The notes under the pieces were generated by a model. The model searched no databases. It had not been told where the DNA came from and saw only the letters and a program-made list of their open reading frames with translations. 64,000 nt of DNA. It comes from Thermohalobaculum sp039816045 (GTDB lineage Bacteria; Pseudomonadota; Alphaproteobacteria; Rhodobacterales; Rhodobacteraceae). This document shows, piece after piece, positions 33,345 to 42,625 of the stretch. Where the stretch lies: contig JBCBYB010000007.1 in NCBI GenBank assembly GCA_039816045.1, positions 97,251-161,250 of the forward strand, read 5' to 3'. The translations under genes were made by a program, and so were the position numbers. Position 1 is the first letter of the stretch; each line of letters begins with the position of its first letter.

Positions 33345-33431
33345 CGCGGCGCGTGGCAGGCCTGTGGGGGAGGACGACGCTGCCACAGGCGACCGGCCAG
33401 CCTGGGTGGGTGGGGCCTGCCACGCGCCGCG
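33345..33431 (-). repeat. 87-base palindromic element, copy 1 (18-bp stem, 51-nt loop)
   Basis: Arms 33345-33362 and 33414-33431 pair perfectly over 18 bp (CGCGGCGCGTGGCAGGCC and its complement) around a 51-nt loop. Read on the minus strand, the loop begins CCACCCACCCA and ends CTCCCCCACA. A nested alternative pair CCTGTGG/CCACAGG (33361-33367/33383-33389) competes with the inner stem. The element ends six bases from the parE stop. A second copy with different stem bases is at 42626-42712. Confidence 0.9.
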
Positions 33432-33436
33432 CAGCC

Positions 33437-35419
33437 TCAAAGATCGATTGCATCGGCGAAGCGGGCGTTCTCCTGGATGAACTGAAACCGCGTCTCCGCC
33501 CGGCGTCCCATCAACCGGTCGACCAAACCGCCCGTATCGTCCTCGCCATCCACGGTCACCTGAATGAGGCGCCGCTTGGCGCGGTCCATGGTGGTGGCTT
33601 TCAAATCCTTCGCATCCATCTCGCCGAGGCCCTTGAACCGGCTCACCTCGATCTTGCCCTTGCCGCCAAGGCCCTTCGCCTCCAGTTCCGCCTTCTCCGC
33701 ATCGTCGCGGGCATAAACCGTCTTGCTCCCCTGCTTCAGCCGGTAGAGCGGCGGTTGCGCCAGGTAGAGATGCCCATGGTCGATCAGCGGCCGCATCTGC
33801 GCGAAGAAGAACGTCATCAGCAGGGCCGCGATATGCGCGCCGTCCACATCCGCATCGGTCATCACGATGACCTTTTCGTAGCGGAGATCCTCCTCACGGT
33901 ATTTCGGCCCGAGCCCCACGCCTAGCGCCTGGCAGAGATCATTCAGCTCCTGGTTCTGCGCGAGCTTCGCACCCGCTGCTCCGAGGACATTTAATACCTT
34001 GCCCCGCAGCGGCAGCAGCGCCTGGGTCTCCCGCTCGCGCGCGAGCTTCGCCGAGCCGCCTGCGCTGTCGCCCTCCACCAGAAAAATTTCCGTGCCCTCA
34101 CGCCCAGTACGGGAGCAGTCGACCAGCTTGCCGGGCAGGCGCAGCTTCTTCGTGGCGCTCTTGCGGGCGGTTTCCTTCTCGGCCCGGCGGCGCTGGCGTT
34201 CCTCGGCCCGCTCGATGATATGAGCCAGGATCGCGTCGGCCCGTTTCGGGTCGCCCCCGAGCCAGGTGTCGAAGCGGTCGCGCAAGGCGCCTTCGACCAG
34301 CCGCTCGGCCTCGGCGGTGGCCAGCCGGTCCTTGGTCTGGCCCACGAACTCCGGCTCGCGAATAAAGACCGAGATCATCGCCGCGGCCTCGGCCACCACA
34401 TCCTCGCGGCGGATCTCCTTGGCCTTCTTGGTGCCGGAGAGCTCGCCGTAAGCGCGGATGCCACGGGTGATTGCCGCCCAGAAGCCGGCCTCATGAGTGC
34501 CGCCTTGGGGCGTCGGGATGGTGTTGCAATAGGCCGAGACGGACCCGTCCCGCACAGGCGTCCAAGCAACCGCCCATTCGACCGAGCCCGGCGTGTCGGT
34601 GCCGAAGCGCTCGGCGAAGTCCACCTTGCCGGCGAACAGCGCATCCGCCAGCACCGTGGTGTCTGCGACGCTCGCCCTTAGAAAATCCTCGAGCCCGCCC
34701 GGGAAGCGGAACACCTCTTCCGCTGGGGTGGGATCGCCCTCGGGCAGGCGCTCGGGCGCACAGCGCCAACGGATCTCGACCCCGCCGAAGAGATAGGCCT
34801 TGGAACGCGCCATCTTGTGCAGCCGCGCTGGGCGCAGCCGATGGCTCTCGCCAAAGATCTCCGGGTCGGGGCGGAAGGTGACCCGGGTGCCGCGGCGGTT
34901 CTGGACGGGCCCGAGCGTCTCCAACGGCCCTTGCGGGATGCCGCGCGCGAATTCCTGGGCGTAGAGCGTCTTGGACCGCGCCACTTCGACCCGCACATGC
35001 TCGGAGAGCGCGTTCACCACGGACACCCCCACCCCGTGCAAGCCGCCCGATGTCTGGTACACCTTGCCGGAGAATTTGCCGCCCGAATGGAGCTCAGTGA
35101 GGATGACCTCAAGGGCTGATTTCTCTGGGAACTTGGGGTGCGGGTCGATCGGGATGCCCCGCCCGTTGTCGGTGATCTCGACCGAGCCGTCGGCCATCAG
35201 CTCCAAATCGATGCGGCTGGCATGGCCGGCAACCGCCTCGTCCATCGCGTTGTCGAGCACCTCTGCCACCAGATGGTGCATGGCCCGCTCATCGGTGCCG
35301 CCGACATACATGCCGGGGCGTTTGCGCACGGGCTCGAGCCCCTCGAGCACCTCGATGCTGGAGGCGTCATAGGCCCGCTCGGCGCCCTCGCCCCCATCCT
35401 TGCCGAACAGATCGTTCAT
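33437..35419 (-). CDS. parE: DNA topoisomerase IV subunit B
   Basis: A 660-residue ATPase subunit of topoisomerase IV. The GHKL ATP site shows EVLDNAMDEAVAGHA, DNGRGIPIDPHPKF and QTSGGLHGVGVSVVNALS. The toprim domain has FLVEGDSAGGSAK and MTDADVDGAHI. The C-terminus ends RFQFIQENARFADAIDL. AGGAGG precedes the ATG at 35419; an upstream in-frame start adds six residues without a ribosome site. The partner parC lies 10 kb away on the other strand. A large palindrome follows the stop. Confidence 0.95.
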   Translation of the reverse strand: MNDLFGKDGGEGAERAYDASSIEVLEGLEPVRKRPGMYVGGTDERAMHHLVAEVLDNAMDEAVAGHASRIDLELMADGSVEITDNGRGIPIDPHPKFPEKSALEVILTELHSGGKFSGKVYQTSGGLHGVGVSVVNALSEHVRVEVARSKTLYAQEFARGIPQGPLETLGPVQNRRGTRVTFRPDPEIFGESHRLRPARLHKMARSKAYLFGGVEIRWRCAPERLPEGDPTPAEEVFRFPGGLEDFLRASVADTTVLADALFAGKVDFAERFGTDTPGSVEWAVAWTPVRDGSVSAYCNTIPTPQGGTHEAGFWAAITRGIRAYGELSGTKKAKEIRREDVVAEAAAMISVFIREPEFVGQTKDRLATAEAERLVEGALRDRFDTWLGGDPKRADAILAHIIERAEERQRRRAEKETARKSATKKLRLPGKLVDCSRTGREGTEIFLVEGDSAGGSAKLARERETQALLPLRGKVLNVLGAAGAKLAQNQELNDLCQALGVGLGPKYREEDLRYEKVIVMTDADVDGAHIAALLMTFFFAQMRPLIDHGHLYLAQPPLYRLKQGSKTVYARDDAEKAELEAKGLGGKGKIEVSRFKGLGEMDAKDLKATTMDRAKRRLIQVTVDGEDDTGGLVDRLMGRRAETRFQFIQENARFADAIDL

Positions 35420-35628
35420 TGTTGCCTCCTGCCTCACCCATTGTCCTAGCGTTCGGTTGCCCCGAGCGCCAGAGGGCCTTCGTCCGGGCGTGACCGGGCG
35501 CAGCAGGCAAATGTTTACGGATCATTAACCCATTCGGTCCGAGGTTGGCGCCGCCTGGGTCTCTCTGAGTTTAAGAAGCGGGTGCACGGGAACGGAGAGG
35601 CTCCTCTTTGTTTGGGGGATCCGTAGAG

Positions 35629-36273
35629 ATGGCCGGAATTCTGGATATGCCGCAAGGCGATGAGACCGAGGCTGCGGATGCTGCGTCCTCAGAGCCCGAA
35701 GGGTCCGGGGCCTCGGGAAAACAACGTCCAAGCCGCCGCGCGCAAATCCTCGATGTGGCTGAGCGCATGGCCCGCACTGGGGGGTACAATGGCTTCAGCT
35801 TCCGCGATATCGCCAGCGAAGTCGGGGTGAAGAGCGCAAGCGTCCATTACCATTTTCCGACGAAGGCAGATTTAGCTGTGGCGCTGCTGTCCCGCTTCCG
35901 TGAGCGCGAGATGGCGGAACTCGGCCCGCCGACCGAGCCGGGTGCGATGCTGCGTCTGATCGGGATCTACCGGGCGGCGGTAGCGGATGGGCACGGGATC
36001 TGCCTCGCGGGACATTTCGGTGCCGGCTGTCTTGCATTGCCTGAGCCCGTTCAAGCGGAAGTCGCGCGGTTTTTTGATGAGATGGTGGCTTGGGCAGCGG
36101 CTTGTCTCGGCGAAACGGGGGATGAGCGCACGGGTGCCGAGGCCGTGATCGCAGGGCTCGAGGGCGCGATGATCCTTGCCCTCAGCACCCGGGACGTGCC
36201 GGCCTTTGACCGCGCGGCGACGCGGCTCCTCGAGGCGGCGAAAGGTCAGCCCTGGCGGTCGGCCAACGCATAG
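35629..36273 (+). CDS. TetR/AcrR family transcriptional regulator
   Basis: A 214-residue regulator. The first 35 residues are an acidic low-complexity tail. The helix-turn-helix (RAQILDVAERMARTGGYNGF, then ASVHYHFPTKADL) spans about 37-85, and a C-terminal ligand domain follows. The ATG at 35629 is preferred to a TTG at 35608 because GGGGGA lies upstream. It converges with the FAD oxidase gene, overlapping it by 28 bases at the 3' ends. The ligand and targets are unknown; the neighbouring oxidase and ABC exporters are candidates. Confidence 0.87.
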   Translation: MAGILDMPQGDETEAADAASSEPEGSGASGKQRPSRRAQILDVAERMARTGGYNGFSFRDIASEVGVKSASVHYHFPTKADLAVALLSRFREREMAELGPPTEPGAMLRLIGIYRAAVADGHGICLAGHFGAGCLALPEPVQAEVARFFDEMVAWAAACLGETGDERTGAEAVIAGLEGAMILALSTRDVPAFDRAATRLLEAAKGQPWRSANA

Positions 36274-37553
36274 GCCGCCATCATAGCCCCGACATAGAGG
36301 GGTCGGAGGCCTGGCAACGGAATGCGCGGCGGCAACCCTTGCCAAGGCGTCGGGATCCGCGGTGTGTCTCCGGCGATCGCCTCTCCAACCAGTCGGCCGG
36401 CCAGGGTCGCCATCCCAATCCCAGAGCCATGCCAGCCGAAGGCGTGAAAGACGGTCGGCTCTGTCTCCAGCATTCCGATCGAGGGGCGCAGCGACCGCGT
36501 TGTGCAAACCGGACCGTGCCAGAAATAATCGGTCTCGGCACCGGCGCATCCCGGCAACGCGGAGGCAAGCCGACGGCGCAGGCGCGCATGCATCCGCTTC
36601 GCAACGGTGTCGGAGCCCCGAAGATCGCCGCGCATCCCGAACAGCAGCCTGCGGTCGGGCAGCAGGCGGAAATAGGCGAGAAGGTGCCGGGTGTCGCACA
36701 TGGGGTCCGGGCCGAGCCATGGATGGGTCGCGTGCTCCTCCTCCGTGAGTGGCCGGGTGACGGCGATGTTAGAGATCACGGGCACCGCGCGGCCGGTGAA
36801 CTGGGGATGCAGGCCGTCTGGAGTGAACCCGTTTGTGGCCAGCAGAACCCTATCGGCGCGGACGGCTCCGGCTGCGCTCACCAGCCGATGGCCGTTGCCC
36901 GCGCGCTCCCAGACTGTGACCGCTGAACGGGGATGAATGAGAGCACCGGCTGCTTCTGCCGCCTCGGCCAGCGCCTTGACATAGCGGAGTGGATGGATGC
37001 CGAAGGCTGGGGAGAGCCACTCGCCACCAAACCGTGCGATATCCGCGCGACCTGAGGGCGGTACGTGCTCGGCGGTGAAGCCTTCGGGCGGGCTCTCAGC
37101 GGCCTGCGCGCGCGCCGTGCGAGGGCCATGGGCAAAGGTATATTCGCCGGTACCCTGGATCGCGTCCGCAAGGCCGACGCTCTCACAAAAGGCCCGGATA
37201 TCGCGGATGCCCTCGGCGAGCATCGCTTCAGAGCGGCCGGTTTCCTCTGTCCCGAACTGTCGAATGAGCGTGGCGCGGCTGAGCTTCGTCCCACCATAAC
37301 CGACGATGCCGCCATTGCGCCCAGAGGAGCCCCAACCGATTGCGCCTGCGTCCAGCACTGAGACCCCGATCCCACGCTCGGCCAAGGTGCGCGCGGCCGA
37401 GAGCCCGGCATAGCCGCCCCCGATGACCGCGACCTCGGTGCGGATCTCGCCCGTCAGCGCCGGTCGCTCAGGGCCAGGGCCGGCGGAGGCCTCCCACCAG
37501 CTCGGGACCGCACGCGCAGTGTCGTAGAGCACGGGTGCGAGTGGGCCTTCCAT
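36246..37553 (-). CDS. FAD-dependent oxidoreductase, DadA/PuuB-like amine oxidase
   Basis: A 435-residue flavoenzyme of the D-amino acid/gamma-glutamylputrescine oxidase group. The FAD loop VAVIGGGYAGLSAARTLAERG is at residues 40-60, with the GSSGRNGG motif characteristic of this family near 80. The C-terminal FAD segment GWHGSGIGMATLAGRL is near 385. It oxidises an amine or amino acid to imine with electron transfer to O2 or quinone; the exact substrate cannot be read. The ATG at 37553 lies five bases after the stop of the ABC transporter gene upstream, indicating one operon. It converges on a TetR gene. Confidence 0.85.
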   Translation of the reverse strand: MEGPLAPVLYDTARAVPSWWEASAGPGPERPALTGEIRTEVAVIGGGYAGLSAARTLAERGIGVSVLDAGAIGWGSSGRNGGIVGYGGTKLSRATLIRQFGTEETGRSEAMLAEGIRDIRAFCESVGLADAIQGTGEYTFAHGPRTARAQAAESPPEGFTAEHVPPSGRADIARFGGEWLSPAFGIHPLRYVKALAEAAEAAGALIHPRSAVTVWERAGNGHRLVSAAGAVRADRVLLATNGFTPDGLHPQFTGRAVPVISNIAVTRPLTEEEHATHPWLGPDPMCDTRHLLAYFRLLPDRRLLFGMRGDLRGSDTVAKRMHARLRRRLASALPGCAGAETDYFWHGPVCTTRSLRPSIGMLETEPTVFHAFGWHGSGIGMATLAGRLVGEAIAGDTPRIPTPWQGLPPRIPLPGLRPLYVGAMMAAYALADRQG

Positions 37554-37558
37554 TGCCC

Positions 37559-39466
37559 TCAGGCCGCAGGGCTTTGCGCGAGGAACCCGCCGGACTGGCG
37601 CTGCCACAGCCGCTGATAAAGCCCGCCACGGGCCAACAGGGCCTCGTGCGGGCCGTCCTCGATTACGCGCCCGCCTTCGAGCACGACGATCCGGTCCATG
37701 CTCTGGATCGTCGAGAGCCGGTGCGCGATGGCGATGACGGTCTTGCCGCGCATCAGGCGGGTGAGGGCTGCCTGGATCTCCGCCTCCACCTCGCTGTCGA
37801 GCGCCGATGTCGCCTCGTCGAGCACCAGGATAGGCGCGTCTTTCAGGATCGCGCGGGCGAGCGCGATCCGTTGGCGCTGCCCGCCCGAGAGCTTTACGCC
37901 GTCCTCCCCCAGATGCGCCTCGTAGCCGGACCGTCCGCGCTTGTCGGCAAGCTCCAGGATGAAGTCGTGGGCCGAGGCTTCCTGGGCCGCTGCAACCGCC
38001 GCGTCATACCCTGCGTCCGGCCGGCCATAGAGGATGTTGGCCAGGGCCGAGCGGTTGAACATCGCCGGTTCCTGCGTAACCGTGGCAATCTGACGGCGGA
38101 GACCGTCTTGGGTAAGCTCCCGGACATCACGCCCGTCCAACGTGACGCGGCCCTCCTCGGTGTCGTGCAGCCGCAACAGGAGCTTCAGCGCGGTGGACTT
38201 TCCGGCGCCCGATGGGCCCACCAACCCGACTCGCTCGCCCGGGCGGATGGTCAGGTCGAACCCGTGGAGACCGCCCGTGCCCGGCTCCGCCGCCCGTCCA
38301 TAGCGGAAGCTGACCGTCTCGAAACGGATCTCACCCTTGGCCCGCGGCGGGTCTTGGGCGTCGGGCGCGTCGGTTATGGCGTGAGGCGGCGCGAGGGTGC
38401 GCATCCCGTCCTCGACCACGCCGATGTTGGAGAAGATCCCCATCGCCGTAAACGAGATCCAGCCGGACATATGGCTGAGGCGGGTGGAGAGCATGCCCGC
38501 CATGGCGATCAACCCGGGGCTCGCCAGTGCCGCCGCCCAGAGCCAAAGCGCCCCGCCCACCAGCAACACCGGTAGGGTCGACGCCAGCACCGCGAGGCGG
38601 GTCCGGAAGCCCCAGCTCACGCGGCCATAGGCAAGTGCTGCCCCTCTGTAGGTGCCGAGCGCGCGCCGGGCCTCCTCTTGTTCGCGCCCGGCATGGGCGA
38701 ACAGCTTGACCGTTGTCATGTGCGAGAGACTGTCGACCAACTGGCCCGAGAGTCCCGCCCTGGTCTCGGCGCGCACTTTCGAGGCCGCCCGGATGCGCGG
38801 GAGATAGTAAGCGATTAGCCAAGCGTAGACTGCAAACCAGGCCGCGAGCATCAGGGCGAGGCGCCAGTCCGCCACGCTCAGCACAACCGCGGCCGCAACG
38901 AGCGCCGCGACGCCATAGGCGACGGCGTGGATGGTCTCGATCAGCGCATCGGCCATCGCCATCGCGCACTGGGTTTCCTTTTGCGCGATGCGGCCGGCGA
39001 AATCGTCTTCGAAGTAGCTCATCGACTGGCCGAGGGTGTGCCCGTGCAAACGCCAAACTCCGAGGTGATAGAGGCCCGGATAGAGCGCGCGGGACATAAA
39101 GCCCGAGGTGAGCGCCATCAGCCCCGGGCGCAGCAGCAGGAAGAATGCCGCAATGCCGGCGAGCCAAGGCCAGTCGGTCGCGAACATCTCGGATGCGGAG
39201 GTCTCGGCCGCCCGATCCACCACCCAACCAATGGCGACCGCGACATAGGCCTCGGAGGCCCCGAGCACCACCGTCGCTATGAACAGCCCCCAAACCGCAG
39301 GCCCGCTCCCGCGGATCAACCACCGCATGAAGGGCCAAAGGGTGCGCGGCGGCGGGCCGTCGGCCAGCATGGACGGATCGAACAACCGCTCGAAGCTGCG
39401 CTCCTCTTCGGGAGCCACGGGGCGGGGTGTATAGCGGTCGCGTGCTCTGCGCTGCGTCTCAGACAT
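37559..39466 (-). CDS. ABC transporter, fused permease and ATPase (exporter half 2)
   Basis: A 635-residue half-exporter: a six-helix membrane domain (about residues 40-340) and an ATPase domain with Walker A GPSGAGKSTAL, signature LSGGQRQRIALAR and Walker B ILVLDEATSALD, all canonical. It lies 60 bases after a paralogous half-exporter on the same strand, so the two may form a heterodimer. The substrate is unknown; lipids, peptides and drugs are all exported by this type. The amine oxidase gene follows closely. Confidence 0.9.
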   Translation of the reverse strand: MSETQRRARDRYTPRPVAPEEERSFERLFDPSMLADGPPPRTLWPFMRWLIRGSGPAVWGLFIATVVLGASEAYVAVAIGWVVDRAAETSASEMFATDWPWLAGIAAFFLLLRPGLMALTSGFMSRALYPGLYHLGVWRLHGHTLGQSMSYFEDDFAGRIAQKETQCAMAMADALIETIHAVAYGVAALVAAAVVLSVADWRLALMLAAWFAVYAWLIAYYLPRIRAASKVRAETRAGLSGQLVDSLSHMTTVKLFAHAGREQEEARRALGTYRGAALAYGRVSWGFRTRLAVLASTLPVLLVGGALWLWAAALASPGLIAMAGMLSTRLSHMSGWISFTAMGIFSNIGVVEDGMRTLAPPHAITDAPDAQDPPRAKGEIRFETVSFRYGRAAEPGTGGLHGFDLTIRPGERVGLVGPSGAGKSTALKLLLRLHDTEEGRVTLDGRDVRELTQDGLRRQIATVTQEPAMFNRSALANILYGRPDAGYDAAVAAAQEASAHDFILELADKRGRSGYEAHLGEDGVKLSGGQRQRIALARAILKDAPILVLDEATSALDSEVEAEIQAALTRLMRGKTVIAIAHRLSTIQSMDRIVVLEGGRVIEDGPHEALLARGGLYQRLWQRQSGGFLAQSPAA

Positions 39467-39526
39467 GGGCTGTTATCTAGAGCAGGAGCCGGGCATTCCG
39501 ACCGGCCCCTGCCGTTTCCGTTGTCG

Positions 39527-41365
39527 CTACTCGGCGGCCGTGTCGAGGAAGCCGCCGGACTGGCGCTGCCACAAGCGGGCATAGAGGCCCCCTTGCGCGA
39601 GCAGCTGGGTGTGGTTGCCTTCCTCGATCACGCGACCCTGGTCGAGCACCACGATCCGGTCCATCGCTTGGATGGTGGAGAGCCGGTGCGCGATCGCGAC
39701 AACCGTCTTGCCCGCCATAAGCTCGGACAGCGCATCCTGGATCGCGGCCTCCACCTCGCTGTCGAGCGCTGAGGTCGCCTCGTCCAGGATCAGGATCGGC
39801 GCGTCTTTCAGCACGGCGCGCGCGAGCGCCACCCGCTGGCGCTGGCCACCCGAGAGCCGCACACCCCGCTCGCCGACATGGGCATCCATCCCCGTCCGTC
39901 CCGCCTGGTCCACAAGATCGGGAATGAACTCGTCAGCCCGCACTTTCGTCGCTGCCGCCCAGATCTCCGCGTCCGTTGCATCGGGGCGGCCATAGGCGAT
40001 GTTGTCCCGGATCGAGCGGTGGAGCAGGGCGGTGTCCTGGGTCACCATCGCGATCTGGCGCCGCACACTCTCCTGCTGGCAATGGGCGAGGTCCTGCCCG
40101 TCGATCAGCACGCGGCCTTTGTCCGGGTCGAAGAACCGCAGCGCCAGGTTCACCAGCGTCGACTTGCCGGCGCCAGACCGCCCGACCAGGCCGACCCGCT
40201 CGCCGCCCTTGATGGTGAGCGCAATCTCTTCGACGCCGCCCGCGCGCTTGCCATATTGGTGCGTGACTTGGTCGAAGCGGATCTCGCCGGTGTCATAGCG
40301 GAGCGGCTTCGCATCCGCCCGGTCCTTCAGCCGCAGCGGTTGGGAGACGGTCTCCATCCCCTCCTGCACGGTTCCGATGTTCTGGAACAGCATGGACAGC
40401 GTCCACATGATCCAGTCGACCATACCGAGCAGCCGCAACACCAGCGCCGCGGCCGCCGCGACCGGCCCCACCGTGATCGCGCCGACCGACCAGAGCCAGA
40501 CCGCATAGCCGACCACTCCGAGCATCAGCACGACGCCGAGCAGAGAAATCCAGACGTTCAACCATGTGTAAAGCCGGGTTTGCTTGGCGAAGGTCCAGCG
40601 GAAGTCCTCCATCGCCTCGCGGGCATACTCCTCCTCCCGCTCCGCATGGGCGAAGAGCTTGACCGTCTGGATATTGGTGTAGCTGTCGACAATGCGCCCG
40701 GCGAGGGTTGAGCGGGCCTCCGCGACCTCCATGCCGAGGCGCGTGACCCGCGGCACGAACCACACGGCGATGGCGCAGAACCCCGCGAACCAGATCGCCA
40801 GCGGGATCAGCAGCCGCGCGTCGACCTCGCCAAGCACCAGCGCCACACCGATCAGATAGATCAGCGCATACCACAGCGCTTCGATCGCCTGATGCACCGA
40901 GTCGTTCAGCGCTGGCGCCAGCTGGATCTGCTTGTTCGCAATTCGGCCAGCGAAATCGTCTGAGAAAAACGACAGCGACTGGCGAAGCATCTTGCGGTGC
41001 GTCCGCCAGCGGATCAGCGAGCCCATCGGCGCGTAAAAGCCCTGGTTCATAACCAAATTGTCGATGATCAGCACCACGGGTCGCAGGATCAGCGCAACCG
41101 CGATCATCCACCAGAGGAGATGGCCGTGCTCTTGCCAAAGCGTTCCGGGCTCGGCCTCGGTCAACACATCGACGAGTTGACCCGCATAGCGGATCATCGC
41201 GGCCTCGGCGAGTGCGAAGATCAGGCCGAGCATCAGGGTGATCGCAATGAGCTTGCGCGCGGGCCACAGCATCGTTGCGAAGAACGGCATCAGCCGCGTC
41301 GGCAGCTCGGCGGTCTCGTCATAGCGCTGATACGGATCGATCAGGGTTTCAAAATAGCGGAACAT
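39527..41365 (-). CDS. ABC transporter, fused permease and ATPase (exporter half 1)
   Basis: A 612-residue paralogue of the next gene. The membrane domain covers about residues 35-340. The ATPase domain has Walker A GRSGAGKSTLV, signature LSGGQRQRVALAR and Walker B ILILDEATSALD, so both halves of a presumed heterodimer carry consensus catalytic residues. I chose the ATG at 41365 because relatives start MFR-FE-L-DPY; an ATG five codons upstream is also open. It is the first gene of a minus-strand run ending with the amine oxidase. Confidence 0.9.
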   Translation of the reverse strand: MFRYFETLIDPYQRYDETAELPTRLMPFFATMLWPARKLIAITLMLGLIFALAEAAMIRYAGQLVDVLTEAEPGTLWQEHGHLLWWMIAVALILRPVVLIIDNLVMNQGFYAPMGSLIRWRTHRKMLRQSLSFFSDDFAGRIANKQIQLAPALNDSVHQAIEALWYALIYLIGVALVLGEVDARLLIPLAIWFAGFCAIAVWFVPRVTRLGMEVAEARSTLAGRIVDSYTNIQTVKLFAHAEREEEYAREAMEDFRWTFAKQTRLYTWLNVWISLLGVVLMLGVVGYAVWLWSVGAITVGPVAAAAALVLRLLGMVDWIMWTLSMLFQNIGTVQEGMETVSQPLRLKDRADAKPLRYDTGEIRFDQVTHQYGKRAGGVEEIALTIKGGERVGLVGRSGAGKSTLVNLALRFFDPDKGRVLIDGQDLAHCQQESVRRQIAMVTQDTALLHRSIRDNIAYGRPDATDAEIWAAATKVRADEFIPDLVDQAGRTGMDAHVGERGVRLSGGQRQRVALARAVLKDAPILILDEATSALDSEVEAAIQDALSELMAGKTVVAIAHRLSTIQAMDRIVVLDQGRVIEEGNHTQLLAQGGLYARLWQRQSGGFLDTAAE

Positions 41366-41526
41366 GGAAGGCCTCGACATACGGAACAGCGCGGTAGGGG
41401 CGCCCGTCCTAGGGCTCCATATGGTGCGCGCGATGAGGATGGCCGCAGCGGTACGCTGCGAGGGGTAAGGATCCGGCGGCGGGGGCTGTGTCAGCCGAGG
41501 TCAGCGAGGCGCATTTGGATCTCCCT

Positions 41527-41550
41527 TGGTGTGGGAGTTGCTATACACCA
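41527..41550. promoter_or_regulatory. palindromic regulatory site candidate upstream of hemF
   Basis: TGGTGT (41527-41532) and ACACCA (41545-41550) form a perfect inverted repeat with a 12-base spacer. A second overlapping stem CTCCC/GGGAG lies at 41521-41537, and a TATACA hexamer lies within the right arm. The remaining bases of the 314-base gap between the exporter and hemF show no gene; no FNR-type TTGAT-N4-ATCAA site was found. Confidence 0.4.
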
Positions 41551-41679
41551 GATGTCGCGGCGGGTCCAGTCCTCTGGATCAACTGCCCGGGCATTTGTTT
41601 GTATCGGCGCCAGCGTCGCATTGCGGATATGTGTCAACCAACCTAGACAGGTACGGAAGAGCCGCAGGAGGATCGGGAT

Positions 41680-42606
41680 ATGGCCGCGACAGAAACCGCG
41701 ACAAGCCAGGAAATGGCATCGGAGATGGTCGAGCAAAAGGCGCGCGCGAGCGCTTGGTTCGCTGAGCTTCGGGATCGGATTTGCGCCGCATTCGAAGGGC
41801 TGGAGGACACGCAGAAAACGGGTCCCCATGCCCATCTTGCACCTGGGCGGTTCGAGCGCAAAGAGACGCGGCGGGCCGGTGAAGGCGACGGCGATCAGGG
41901 CGGCGGCGAGATGTCGGTGATGCGCGGCGGGCGCGTGTTTGAGAAGGTGGGTGTCAACATCTCCACGGTCTACGGGGAACTCGGCAACAGGGCGCAGCGG
42001 AGCCTCACGGCGCGTCGAGAGATCCCGGGGCTGGCGGAGGACCCGCGCTTTTGGGCCTCCGGGATCAGCCTTGTCGCGCACATGCGGAGCCCCAAGACAC
42101 CGGCCGTGCATATGAACACGCGGATGTTCTGGACGCCTGGGGCCTGGTGGTTTGGCGGGGGCTCGGATCTGAACCCGATGGTTGAGGTCGCCGAGGACAC
42201 GGCGCATTTCCATGGGGCCCTTCAGGCCGCCTGCGATGCGCACAACCCCGATTACTACCCGCGCTACAAAGCCTGGGCGGACGATTACTTCATGATCCGG
42301 CACCGAGGCGAAGCGCGGGGTGTGGGCGGCATCTTCTATGACGACCATTGCACGGGCGACTGGGAAGGGGATTTTGCTTTTACCCGGGATGTGGGGGCGG
42401 CGTTCTTGGACGCCTTCCTGCCCGTGACAGAGCGGCACCGGGACGAAAGCTGGACCGAGGCCGATCGCGACTGGCAACTCGTCAAGCGCGGGCTCTATGC
42501 CGAGTTCAACCTGGTCTATGACCGCGGCACCCGGTTCGGTCTGGAAACCGGACACAATCCGGAAGCGGTGCTGATGAGCTTGCCGCCGCTCGCCAAATGG
42601 CCATGA
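41680..42606 (+). CDS. hemF: oxygen-dependent coproporphyrinogen III oxidase
   Basis: A 308-residue soluble enzyme that decarboxylates two propionates of coproporphyrinogen III using O2, in haem and bacteriochlorophyll synthesis. Family blocks are visible: VNISTVYGELG, SLVAHMRSPKTPAVHMNTR, WFGGGSDLNP, DHCTGDWEGDF and EFNLVYDRGTRFGLETGHNPEAVLMSLPP (given in part). GCAGGAGG precedes the ATG. It is monocistronic, with a large palindrome 20 bases after its stop. Confidence 0.95.
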   Translation: MAATETATSQEMASEMVEQKARASAWFAELRDRICAAFEGLEDTQKTGPHAHLAPGRFERKETRRAGEGDGDQGGGEMSVMRGGRVFEKVGVNISTVYGELGNRAQRSLTARREIPGLAEDPRFWASGISLVAHMRSPKTPAVHMNTRMFWTPGAWWFGGGSDLNPMVEVAEDTAHFHGALQAACDAHNPDYYPRYKAWADDYFMIRHRGEARGVGGIFYDDHCTGDWEGDFAFTRDVGAAFLDAFLPVTERHRDESWTEADRDWQLVKRGLYAEFNLVYDRGTRFGLETGHNPEAVLMSLPPLAKWP

Positions 42607-42625
42607 GGTTGGATCGGGCATCGGA

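Noticed and set aside
41600..41660. FNR-type site upstream of hemF
   Set aside because: TTG and CAA half-sites occur but at 17-base overall length rather than the 14-base TTGAT-N4-ATCAA spacing.
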